From contig NC_134124.1 in the NCBI RefSeq assembly GCF_040939455.1, positions 34,113,138-34,177,137 on the forward strand: 64,000 nt of DNA, given 5' to 3'. Positions 43,081 through 53,010 of this stretch are shown piece by piece (positions within the stretch are counted from its first letter, which is position 1; each line of letters opens with the position of its first letter). The notes beneath the pieces are model-generated. The model was given only the letters and a program-made list of their open reading frames with translations. It had not been told where the DNA came from and ran no database searches. A program made the translations under genes and the position numbers. The stretch comes from Microcebus murinus (taxonomy: Eukaryota; Chordata; Mammalia; Primates; Cheirogaleidae).

Positions 43081-44030
43081 GTAGGGGACAGTGGGACTCT
43101 GGGGAAGAGACCTAGAACCCCAGGATGTCTCTGTCAGGACATCCTCTCCCAAGGATAAGACAAGCATGCACAGGCAAGGATACACCCAAGCCTGTGGCAG
43201 CTATACAGAATAACCAGTGGAGCTATCATATGGTCTAATCAGATCGCGAGTGCATCTAACTTAGACTCAGAAACAGGAAAAAATAAATAGTTCTGGCAAT
43301 CCCACAGGGCCTACAAACATGCTCAGAGTGAGGATGAGATGGGAGCTGTGGGCCTCTGTTTGCATACCTCACCCTTCTGATGGGATTTTAGTGCATAAAC
43401 AGATGTATGGCTCATACAATGTGACAACTGCTCAAGCAAGTTGAAGGTATTTTGACTTTGCTTAATTTTTGCCTTCCACACTGACTTCAGAACCTGACCT
43501 TTGAGAAAGCTATATCCTGCCCACATTTTAGATGTTTCTGTCTTTCTGTGCTTTCCAAACAGACTTCTCTACACTGACAGATAAAGGAGCATCATACCCC
43601 TGCATTTGTGTGATGATCTGAACGGCCCAGAAAAGCCCTTTCGGCCCCCCAGACTCCCTTCCACTGGCCCTGACAACCGAGCCGTACCTTCTGGTTATGG
43701 TAGTGGGGCCCCTTTCAAAATGCAAAACTGGCCTGGCACGTAGCTGATAGCTGAGACTAGTGACCAAATTAGCTAATTGCCAACAGAGAGCTGAACACGA
43801 GAGCCAAAAACAGGGTAGGTTTGGTGAGAGAAATTGGAGAAAGTAAAAGATCTAGCACATAGAAAACCTCATCTAGATGGGGGCTTGTTCAGCAGTGTTG
43901 TGGAAGTAGCATTTGAGAAAACTTGGCTCCTTATGATGAGGAGGGAAATGAGTAACTGAAGAGAAGAGCATGGTAGAGTGGAAAGGGAGGAAGTAAAAGT
44001 TTCAAGACGAACATAAAATAATTAGAACTG
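43081..44030. other. Intergenic, no recognised feature
   Basis: No repeat that I can name and no supportable gene. The frames at 43323-43526 and 43528-43767 (-) have no recognisable protein content. Confidence 0.5.
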
Positions 44031-44235
44031 CTATCATTTATTGAGGACCTGCTAAGCATTACAAATTTGCTATCTCATTTTATACTTCCCAGTAAAAATG
44101 TCAACTATTATTATCCCCATTTTAGAGATGATAAAACTGAGACTAAAAGACTAACCCAAGGCCACATAGCTGGAAAGTGGACAAGCCAGGATTCAAAGTC
44201 AGATCTGCCTGACTCCAAAACTCATGTTTCTTTTC
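44031..44235 (-). mobile_element. MIR element (antisense)
   Basis: Contains tatcatttattgaggacctg, tccccattttagagatgata and ggccacatagctggaaagtg in MIR order. Confidence 0.7.
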
Positions 44236-46460
44236 CACTACGATCCCTTGAGCTAGTACTTCACACTGGCCTTGGCGGGGACAGTTGGGTGGGAGAGCTG
44301 GATATGGAACCCTTTGCCCCCCCAGAGGGGCCAAGGCACTCCCAGAGAGAGGCCAGTCCAGGATGTGGGCCCTTTGTGTGTTGTGTCTGTGGGCTCTGCC
44401 ACCGATTCATCCTCCTCCCTGAACTTTATAAAATCATTCTTGAGACTTTTTAATGTTTTATTGAGGTGCAAGTTTACGATGACAGCAAACCTTTCAAACT
44501 ACAGCAAGAGTAACCTGCCTCCTTGGCATATTAAAAAATAATGTTAGTGTTGGTTTTTACGTGCCATAGTTTGGATTGCTGATAAGAGCGCTTCCTTGAC
44601 AAGATTCTTTTTGAGGTTTACAGAAAGCGTAATAAAATATGTAAGTTACATTTCCACAAACAAAAGCTATAACATAAGTTATTTATAAGCGTGAGATACA
44701 AACAGTATCACGATAAATAAACCATAAAGGGTACCTGCAACATTCATCTTAATGTAATTTGCCCAACAAAAGTGTTGAAACGAAGTCAAATTTAGTAGAG
44801 AAACCTGTCAGGAAAGGAGGAAAGTTGTATAGCACAAAATAGGAAAAATGGCTGATGGGTGAGAGAAGGAAACAAACAAGGGCACGAGATGAGGCTTGGA
44901 GGTCCTTGAGAAGGCCACCGCCTGTGCTTGCTGCCCCCAGCCTGTGCACGCTGACCAACCCTGCCTCCCTGCACGCTGCCTTCTGCACACAGTCGCTGCT
45001 CGCACGGCCCTCTGCATCCCCACCGGCCCCGCACCCCTGCCCTATGGAGAAGGGAATCTCTCCTCCCCTCCTGTCTGCTGCCCTCTGTTCTAACCCCCAG
45101 CCCTCGTGCTGCCCCCAGCCTCCCTGCCAGGCTGGGCCCTCCTCGAGGCCAGCGCCTTGGTCTGACCCAACCTAAGTACCCTGGAAGTCATTGTTTCACT
45201 CGTTCATTCATCTACGACAGATAAGTCAGTGAGTGAGACAAAGTCTCTGCCCCCTTAGAGCTAGTGAGTAGGATTACAAATAAGATGGATTCCAGGGGCA
45301 ACGAGTGTAGCAGTGAAAATGAACAGGCACATACAATGATGGGGAGGGGAACTGCTTTGCAGGGTGGGCAATAGCTGAGGGTCTTAAAGGGTGCCAAGTC
45401 ATCAGCCACGGAAGAGCTGGGGGAGGTGAACACAGCAGTGTGTACACGCAAAATCTGGGCCCGATTCTGAACCTGCTTCCTTATCCCCTCATCTGACCTT
45501 CCTGTGTGCTACTCAGCTTAATACCAATTCTTGATAATGGAATCTAATGCCACTGCCACTGTTCTGCCCTAAAGGAACTTCCAAGCCAGTAAGTAGCATT
45601 GACAAGTGAGCCCCACCATGGCCAGCCCTCACTCCTGCTCCTGGGTTCAAATCCCAGGGCCACCCCCGCCCAGCTGCATGCCCTTAGGCAAGAGACTTCA
45701 CTTCCCTAAGCCAACTGCTCTTTAAGCCTCATGGCCTGTGGTGGGGAACCCGAGCAGTGCCCAGCACCTGCTGGCCTTCTCCTTCCTCGGGCTGGCAGCC
45801 TTGGGCCCTTGCAGACCTCAGGCAGGTTCTTCCCCAGGTCCTCCCCACAATCAGATGGGGAAACTGAGCCCCAGCGTTGAGACGTGGCCCAGCAAGTTTG
45901 AGTAGGTGCTCAGTAAACATTTGTTGAATAAAGGAATGAATGGGTGAATAAATTTGGGCAGGTGTCTTTAGAACCTTCCATCATAAGAACTGGAGGCCCC
46001 TGGGGAACCCTAGCTAGGACGTGCAAGCCAACGGCGGGGCAGGTCAGTGGCCTGTGACATGGGAGATATGCCAGATTCTTGCTTGTGTCTTTTTTGTGGA
46101 AGCAGCCCATAATATTTTCATCAATCTTTCAAATACAGTAGCTGATCCAAATACACTAGGAGCTTGTTTCTCTCTGCCCCCTTTTTACCGACAGGGAAAT
46201 TGTGTCCCAGTTTGCACAGAAAGTCAATGGCAGAGTGAGCCTGGAGGAACCTAGGCATCCCGCGTCCGGGCTCATGGACCCACTGGAAATTCCTGTCATC
46301 CTGATGCCCCACCCACCCCACGTGCCTCCCAGCAAGGCCTCCAGCAGTGCCACCCCTTTCTCCCAGCTTCTCCATGGGGAAGAGTAGAGGATGTACCCCA
46401 AGAGCCCAGGTCCCCGGTTCTGCAGTTCTGAGAATTCTTGTTTTCTAATCTCTCTTTCAG
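44236..46460. other. Intergenic, mostly unique sequence with L2/MIR traces
   Basis: L2-like sequence at about 45180-45320 and MIR-like sequence at about 45640-45720 are the only recognisable elements. Several overlapping open frames at 44749-45175 come from GC-rich composition. Confidence 0.5.
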
Positions 46461-46469
46461 TGTGGTATC

Positions 46470-46472
<3 letters not shown>

Positions 46473-46522
<50 letters not shown>
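46473..46522. repeat. (GT)n microsatellite
   Basis: An almost pure run of about 24 GT units. Likely polymorphic. Confidence 0.97.
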
Positions 46523-46523
<1 letters not shown>

Positions 46524-46675
46524 GCTCTGTTTCTCATTGTTCAGTTGATAGCAGGTAAGAGGAGCGGCAAGAAATTACAACCTTGGAAATACCAAATGTA
46601 TATCAAAACATATTTGGCAAAAACAGTGCTCTGAAGAAAATTTAGGGCCTTGAATGCATTTATTTAAAAAGAAAA

Positions 46676-46984
46676 GTCTGGGCATGGTGGCTCGAACCAG
46701 TAATCCTAGCACTTTGGGAGGCCAAGGCAGGAGGATTACTTGAGGTCAGGAGTTTGAGACCAGCATGAGCAAGAGCAAGATCCCATCTCTACAAAAAATA
46801 GAAAACTTAGCCAGACATAGTGGCACATGCCTATAGTCCCAGCTATTCAGGAGGCTGAGGCAGGAGGGTCGCTTGAGCCCAGGGGTTTGAGGTTGCAGTG
46901 AGCTATGATGACACCACTGCACTCTAGCTAGGGAGACAGATCGAGACCTTGTCTCAAAAAAAAAAAAAGAAAAGAAAAGAAAAA
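46676..46984 (+). mobile_element. Alu (sense)
   Basis: It runs from gtctgggcatggtggctcg to accttgtctc plus A12 and (AAAAG)n. Both arms present; no lemur-type linker. Confidence 0.92.
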
Positions 46985-47103
46985 TGGACAAAATGAATTA
47001 AAATTTCACCTCAATAAACAAAGAAAAAATTAACTTAAAGAAACCCAAAACATTCATGAAAGAGACGGCATTAAAAAAAAAAAAAGAAAAAAACGATAAT
47101 AAG

Positions 47104-47323
47104 AGGTGAGAGGCCTGGAGTTTGAGATCAGCCAAAAAAGATAGACCCTATCTCTAAAAAAAAATTAAAATTTAGTGGGGCACAGTGGTGCACACGTGTA
47201 GTCCCAGCTACTCAGGAAGCTGAGGCAGGAAGATAATTTGAACCCAGGACTTTTAGGTTGCTGTGAGTTGTGATGATGCCACTGTACACCAGCCTAGGCA
47301 ACACAGTGAGACCCTGTCTCTGG
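47104..47323 (+). mobile_element. 5'-truncated Alu (sense)
   Basis: It starts at the ggcctggagtttgagatcag part of the left arm and continues through the right arm to gaccctgtctctggg. The first 60 or so bases of the consensus are missing. Confidence 0.85.
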
Positions 47324-47549
47324 GAAGAAGAAAACACGAATAATGAAATAAAAGGCTTTTTTCAAAATCAGCAAAATAGACCTTTGGCAAGGATGATCAG
47401 GAGAAGGCAGAAATAAGTAACACTGAGAATGAAAAGTGGAGGACATTAGCACAGACTCATATGAGAGTTTCAGATTATGAGAGAATCTCCCCACGATGTT
47501 GTAACAATAAATTTGAAAATTTGGATGAAATGGACAACATTCTGGGCAC

Positions 47550-47722
47550 TGGTTTCCAAGCTTGAGCATCAGAATCACCTGGAGGGCTTATTAAACATAG
47601 ATTGCTGAGCCCTCCCCAGAGTTTGTGATTCAGTAGGTCTGGGTAGGGTCTAAGAATGTGCATTTTCTAACGAATCCCCAGCTGCTGATGCTGGTGCAGG
47701 AACACACTTTGAGAACCACTGT
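47550..47722. mobile_element. MER5-type hAT DNA transposon fossil
   Basis: The sequence from ccaagcttgagcatcagaat cacctgg to tttgagaaccactgtact has the MER5 structure, with the typical gagaaccactg end and the tcagaatcacctgg block. Confidence 0.75.
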
Positions 47723-47879
47723 ACTAGGGACTAATTCCTGCCCCAATTTATGCTCCCCCTTCCTGAGCTGCCTAACAGCGCTCTTCCGTCTGGATCCAGA
47801 ATAAAAGGGGGTTTATGATCATTGGCCCCAAACGCCTACAGTAGGTTGACTGAGAAAGGCCAGCCCCAAGCAGTGAGAC

Positions 47880-49190
47880 CTTACCTATGACAGGCACTGT
47901 CCTTAATGCTTTCACCTGCACGCGCCCATTTAATCTCATGAGGCTGGTACTGCTTCTTCACTAGATGAGAAACTGAGGCACAATGAGGATGAAGAATTCC
48001 CTGAGCCCACAGCTGGTAAACTGCGGAATCCAGTTCTTTGCACATGCCCTGAAGCCATGCTGGCCACACCACCCACACCTGTGCCACACGCACCTTGATC
48101 CTGTGCCCCGCACCTCTGCAGGGGCCTTGCTGGCCACCCGGGCTGGAGCAGCCAGAGGGAAGTGCGGCCGCTGAGGTGACCCAGTGGGGGCTGTGGATCA
48201 CTCAACTCTCTGAGCCTCACTTCCCGCATCACTCAAAACTTGGGGTCAAAAACAGCCCCTTCCTCACAGAGATGTCGTGAAAAACAAACCAGTGTCCGCC
48301 CTCTGCCTGGCCCGCGCTCGGTTTCCCACCGCAGCAGCTTCACTGCGGTCCTTAAAGTTGTCATTATGTAACCGCCAGAGTTTGTACCGCCACTTCCACA
48401 GATGGTATCTCATTTAGTCCTCACAGCCACCCTGGGGGTAGCTAGTGCCCTTTCTCTTTTACAAATAAGGAAAAGGAGGCTCGGGGAGGGGCAGTGAGGG
48501 ACCCAACGTCCCCCAGGCGGCCAGTGGCAGAGCCTGAATTAGAAGCAGGACGCCTCCCGGGCCAGGGCAATGGCATCCACCCATCTGCGGGTCCTCTCCC
48601 GGCAGGGGAGGGAGGCAGTGCCCGCCCAGACCCCAGGCACCCTGCACTCCGCACCCCTCCCTGCCCAAGGCCCCGCTCTCTACTCAACACAAAAGTTCAG
48701 CAAGGGCCAGCAACTTGCTGAAGGTCACACAGCGGGCAAATGACCCACCTCCGGACCCAAGGCTGGGGCCCTGCAAATCCTGAGGCATCTGGACCGCGGG
48801 GAGCAGACAGGAAGAGCCCCCGCCGGCTGCCTCTCACCGCCCGCCTCCTCTGAAACCCGCCCTGTCGGCGGGCAAATACACCTTCCTCTCCCAGGACTGA
48901 GCCTGCACGCATAAAATAAAACTGCAAACAAAAGAAACAAGAATCATAACAATACATCAACCATTGCTCTGGGAGTGGGGGTGGGCGTGGGAGGGGAGCG
49001 GCCGCGGTGCCTGCGTGCCCGGCCCTGTGCTCTGCTCTGTTTCTCTCCGCAGCTCACGGTCTTCCCCGCCACGCACGCATTATTTTCCTTTTCACAAACG
49101 AGAAAACCAAAGCCTAAACACACGGAGGCACCTGCTCAAGGTCACTCAGCTAGGAAGCGGCCAGTTCAAATTTGAACATGTTTCTGGCCA
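47880..49190. repeat. Cluster of MIR fragments upstream of TLX3
   Basis: Four MIR-like fragments occur within 1.3 kb: about 47885-48060, 48360-48545, 48680-48750 and 49060-49180. They share the gatgagaaactgaggc / aggtcac(a/t)cag core. The DNA between them is GC-rich and has no supportable gene. Confidence 0.55.
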
Positions 49191-50160
49191 ACAGCTCATC
49201 CGAGTTCTCACCACTTCCCGCAGAACAGGGAACGCGAGGAGCCCCAGCCAGGGACGCAGCACTCAAGAGTTTGCACCTAATGATTTTAGAATTAGCCAGG
49301 AGAAAACGATTCTGCATGTCTCTCCCTCGGGCTGGAGCGGAAGGTGACCGCTCCGCGTGCGGTCCTGTGCACTGTGTCCCTGGGCCCCAGGGACAGTCCC
49401 AGGGGCGCGAGCAGAACGGGGAGCGGTCCCCCGCTGGACTGCAGCCGGGAGGGGCTCACTGCTCGCGTGTCCCAAAGAAACCCCGCTATTTTCTCTAAAT
49501 ATGAGGTGTCTCCTGCCTTTGACGCTCGGGAACCCCGAGGTCCCTGGACCTGCCCATCCCCAGGCGGGTCCCTACCCGCGACCACAGCCCCTCCAACCTG
49601 CAACGAATTTCTAGAGCCAGATCCCCGTTCCCCACAGGGCGACCCCAGGGCCCCTGCCCAGCCGGGGCCGGCACGCGTGGGCACCTGCGAGTCGCGCCTC
49701 GGTCCGCCTGGCCAGCCAGGGAGCGTCTCCAAAGTGGCCGCGATGGCGCGGCCGAAACCCGGGCGGGGGCGAATTCTCCCCACGCGGGGCGGCGTCCTCC
49801 GGGGCGCGGAGAACGCTTCGGGGCTCCCCTGGCCCCGAGAGTAGGGCGCCCGAAGCCTGCGCCCCGGGGCGCGCCCCTTTCGTTGCTCCCGCGGCGGTAG
49901 AGTGTCCAAGAGCCTCCGCGGCTTCCGCAGGGTCGTTCCGGGCTGCAACTCCATTGTAACTGGAAGGGTTCATTTGGTTTGGATTTTGCTCAGATGAAAA
50001 AAACTGGAAGAAAACGAAAACCCGGTCAGCAAAAGACAATTTCAGGAGCTGCGCGCTCGGCCCGCCCGGCGCGGCGGCCTGGAAGCGGCCGGGCCGGAGG
50101 AGCGGGGAGCGTCTGCTAATTGCAGCTTCGTTAGATTTCGGGTTTGGGAGGCTGCGGTTC

Positions 50161-50525
50161 GGGCGCTAATATCCGCCGCCCATTATCCCGGCTAATAAAT
50201 TTGACCTATTGTTCGTTTGTTAAAATGATGTCACCTTGGAACAGTCCCTAAGCTCCTATTTCCATGAATTAGGCCTTTATTGAAAGCCGGGAGCCAATGA
50301 GAGGAGAGAGGCTTGTTGATCGCAGCCAATGGCTGCGGCGGGAGAGGAATTAGCAGCGGAAACTCCAGGTTCGGTTCAAGAAAGATGACACAGAGCCTGT
50401 CGGGCCCGCGCACTCTTGGCAAAGTTTCAGTGCGACGAGAGGCGCCGGGCGCTCCATGGCCGCGCCGTAACGGGGACCCAGCCGCCTCCCCGCCCAGCCC
50501 GGCCCAGCCCTTCCGCCCGCCCAGG
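50161..50525 (+). promoter_or_regulatory. TLX3: TLX3 proximal promoter / 5' UTR region with paired CCAAT boxes
   Basis: Directly upstream of the TLX3 start lie two CCAAT boxes in the same orientation, at 50294-50298 and 50326-50330, spaced 32 bases apart (about three helical turns). This is the usual arrangement for NF-Y-driven TATA-less promoters. Just 5' of them is an AT-rich patch in the GC-rich background (about 50190-50280) with attaaata-type homeodomain sites and a tgatgtca half-CRE. The transcription start cannot be fixed from sequence. Promoter location is inferred from position and composition. Confidence 0.6.
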
Positions 50526-50946
50526 ATGGAGGCGCCCGCCAGCGCGCAGACCCCGCACCCGCACGAGCCCATCAGCTTCGGCATAGACCAGATCCTCAAC
50601 AGCCCCGACCAGGACAGCGCGCCCGCCCCGCGGGGCCCCGACGGCGCCAGCTACCTGGGAGGGCCCCCCGGGGGCCGCCCGGGAGCCGCATACCCGTCTC
50701 TGCCCGCCTCCTTTGCCAGCCTCGGCGCGCCCTTCGAGGACGCGGGATCTTACAGTGTCAACCTGAGCCTAGCGCCCGCCGGCGTGATCCGGGTGCCCGC
50801 GCACAGGCCGCTGCCCGGGGCCGTGCCGCCGCCTCTGCCGAGCGCGCTGCCCGCCATGCCCTCCGTGCCCACGGTCTCCAGCCTGGGCGGCCTCAATTTC
50901 CCCTGGATGGAGAGCAGCCGCCGCTTCGTGAAAGACCGCTTCACAG
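50526..50946 (+). CDS. TLX3: TLX3 exon 1 coding part
   Basis: The exon has 140 codons plus one base. It starts [15 protein letters not shown] and ends KDRFT, with the donor ttcacag|gtgagc. It contains the Eh1 motif and the Pro/Ala-rich linker with PWME. The ATG at 50526 is preferred over the in-frame ATG at 50385 because family proteins start here. Confidence 0.97.
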
Positions 50947-52661
50947 GTGAGCAGCGCAGGCTCCCGGCTCCAGGCCTCCGCCCTCCGGGTGCCAGAGGCG
51001 CCGCGCCCTTTGCGCTCCACTCCCGGAAACGATTCCAGAGGCCCAAGCGCGGCGGAGGCCTCAGCGCCCAGGGTCCCGGGCAGCCGTGGAGGGGAGGGTA
51101 ATCGGAGAGTCGCAGGAAAATAAACCCGTGCCCGGGGGAAGGGGCAGGGGACAGGGGCGTCTACCGACCGGCTTGGTACCGCTGGGACGCGCGGGCCAGC
51201 GCAACAGCGGAGCACTCTGTCCCACGGGGCGCCACGGGGTCCGCCTGGGGCCCGAACGGCGACCGAACAGGGCTGGGCTTTAGGGGCCCTCGTGTGTCTC
51301 CACAGCGGCAGCCGCTCTCACGCCCTTCACCGTGACCCGGCGCATCGGCCACCCCTACCAGAACCGGACGCCGCCCAAGCGTAAGAAGCCGCGCACGTCC
51401 TTTTCCCGGGTGCAGATCTGCGAGCTGGAAAAGCGCTTCCACCGCCAGAAGTACCTGGCCTCTGCCGAGAGGGCGGCGCTAGCCAAGTCGCTCAAAATGA
51501 CGGATGCGCAGGTCAAGACCTGGTTCCAAAACCGGAGGACCAAGTGGCGGTGAGAGAGGCCTCCCCGGCCCCAATGCACCTGCCCTCAGCTGCCCCTGCC
51601 CGCCCCAGCCTCAGTCCGCTCTCTCCCGTCCCGGCTACCCCTCACCCGCCCCCCCCCGGGGGCTGGGCCTCCCGCCCCCGCCTCCTCCTCCCCGGCCTCG
51701 CGCGCCCCGTCTCCCCGCATCCCGCTCTCCGCGCCTCGGCTGCCCCGCATCCCTGCGTATTTCTCGTGAGCCCCCAACTAACTCTCTGTTTTGTGCGGTC
51801 TCTTACGCTGGTTCGATCTCCCCTCACCTCCCCTTCCCCAGCACACACGCACACACGCGCGCACACACACACGCACACGGGCCTCCCGAACCCTCCTCCC
51901 CGGCCTCGTCCAGCCCGTTCGCTCCGATTTCCAACAAGCCGCGCGGACCCCGGGGCCCTCGCTCGCGCCGGGTCTCGACTCCAGCCGGCCCTGCTTTTAT
52001 CCGACCCCGTTCGGAGCCGCACCAACCCGCAAACGGCGAAGCGACCGCATCCCGGAAGGGGTTCGAGGCAGGGCCCTGGAGACCGAGATGAACTCACGCG
52101 GCCGCGGGCGGTGCAAGCCGGTCCGCCCACCCGCGGCCCCGCGACCCCGCTGCCCGCAGGGCCGAATCGGTTACACTTACGCCCGGCCCTTGCTGTCCCG
52201 TGAAAGAAACGATCTGTATTGTTGGCGAAGCCACAATACCCGGGCGTGCAGGTGGCGGCGGGCGCCCCCCGGGCGCACAACAAAAACAAACGGTCCCAAC
52301 CCACCCCCGGGATACGAGGGCCTCGGGCTCAAAACCAGGGCTGGAGGTCAGACGGGTTCTGCGCCCCCCGCTCTCGCACGGCCTCGGGTCCGGGAGGGGC
52401 GCGGCCCCGCGCCGGGTGCCTGACGGCGCTGTCCCTCTCCCCCCGCGCAGGCGGCAGACGGCGGAGGAGCGGGAGGCGGAGCGGCAGCAGGCGAGCCGGC
52501 TCATGCTGCAGCTGCAACACGACGCCTTCCAAAAGAGCCTCAACGACTCCATCCAGCCCGACCCGCTCTGTCTGCACAACTCGTCGCTGTTTGCTCTGCA
52601 GAATCTGCAGCCCTGGGAGGAGGATAGTTCCAAGGTCCCCGCCGTCACCTCGCTGGTGTGA
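50526..52661 (+). CDS. TLX3: TLX3, HOX11-family homeobox transcription factor (three exons, complete)
   Basis: Joining 50526-50946, 51306-51549 and 52451-52661 gives 876 bases, i.e. 291 residues and TGA, the length of human TLX3 (HOX11L2/RNX). The N-terminus carries FGIDQIL (residues 18-24), an Eh1-type repressor motif. Residues 124-129, NFPWME, resemble the hexapeptide-like PBX-contact motif. The homeodomain spans about residues 166-225 and has WFQNRR in helix 3, with Thr at homeodomain position 47 (KTWFQN), the hallmark of TLX proteins. A glutamine-rich C-terminal region ends in VPAVTSLV. The protein acts in the nucleus; in vertebrates it specifies glutamatergic dorsal-horn, sensory and brainstem respiratory neurons. 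The chosen ATG (50526) has A at -3 and G at +4. All splice sites are AG/GT and phases match. The gene sits in a large CpG-rich domain, typical of Polycomb-regulated developmental loci. Confidence 0.98.
50947..51305 (+). other. TLX3: TLX3 intron 1
   Basis: A 359-base GC-rich intron bounded by GT and AG. I see no repeat or additional exon in it. Confidence 0.9.
51306..51549 (+). CDS. TLX3: TLX3 exon 2, most of the homeodomain
   Basis: The acceptor is gtctccacag and the donor is aagtggcg|gtgaga. The translation runs from [13 protein letters not shown] to WFQNRRTKW. It covers homeodomain helices 1-3, including the DNA-contact residues Trp48, Phe49, Asn51 and Arg53 and the TLX-specific Thr47. Confidence 0.98.
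51550..52450 (+). other. TLX3: TLX3 intron 2
   Basis: A 901-base GC-rich intron bounded by GT and AG. It contains an imperfect (CA)n/(CG)n run at about 51841-51880. Long open frames on both strands are a side effect of base composition. Confidence 0.9.
51841..51880. repeat. (CA)n/(CG)n imperfect microsatellite in TLX3 intron 2
   Basis: Alternating acac and gcgc units, e.g. cacacacgcacacacgcgcg. Such alternating purine-pyrimidine DNA can form Z-DNA. Confidence 0.85.
52451..52661 (+). CDS. TLX3: TLX3 exon 3 coding part
   Basis: The acceptor is ccccgcgcag. The reading frame continues [17 protein letters not shown], a charged helical extension after the homeodomain, then [13 protein letters not shown] and a C-terminal tail ending TSLV with TGA at 52659-52661. 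Confidence 0.97.
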
Positions 52662-53010
52662 GCCCCCAGCGCGCACCGCCGCCAGATCGCCGCCCCCACT
52701 CGGCGGGGCGCCCAGACCCCCAGCCGGGCTGGGGGAACCGGGGCCCAGAGGGGAAGGGGCCGCCGAGCTCCAGTGGGCCCAGGGCGCGGCCGCAGCCGGC
52801 CCGCCGCGGAGGGGCAGGGCCCGGGCTCCGCGCGCCGCACAATCCCAGCCCCCGCCCGCGCCCGGCCCGCCCGGCCCGGGCCTGACAAAGAAAGCGCCTT
52901 ACGTTTCTCCGCCCCCCGCCCGCACCCTCCGGGCCGGGCGCCTGTATTATACTTTGTACTTTTGCCCAAACGTGTAAATAATAAAAGTTTTGGCTTTTTT
53001 CTTTAGAAAC
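52662..53010 (+). terminator. TLX3: TLX3 3' UTR and polyadenylation signal
   Basis: A short, extremely GC-rich 3' UTR follows the stop. It switches to an AT-rich end with AATAAA at 52980-52985 and a T-rich downstream element about 10 bases later. The cleavage site is expected near 53000. Confidence 0.75.

Noticed and set aside
49292..49954. 220-codon open frame on the minus strand upstream of TLX3 with a plus-strand partner of 166 codons
   Set aside because: Same compositional artefact. No recognisable protein and its mirror frame is equally open.
50313..50526. Possible TLX3 start at 50313
   Set aside because: The codon there is TTG, not ATG. The first in-frame ATG is at 50385.
51504..52304. 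Several frames of about 200 codons inside TLX3 intron 2
   Set aside because: They lie in a GC-rich intron with clear GT-AG limits, and read low-complexity Pro/Ser/Arg sequence including the CA repeat.
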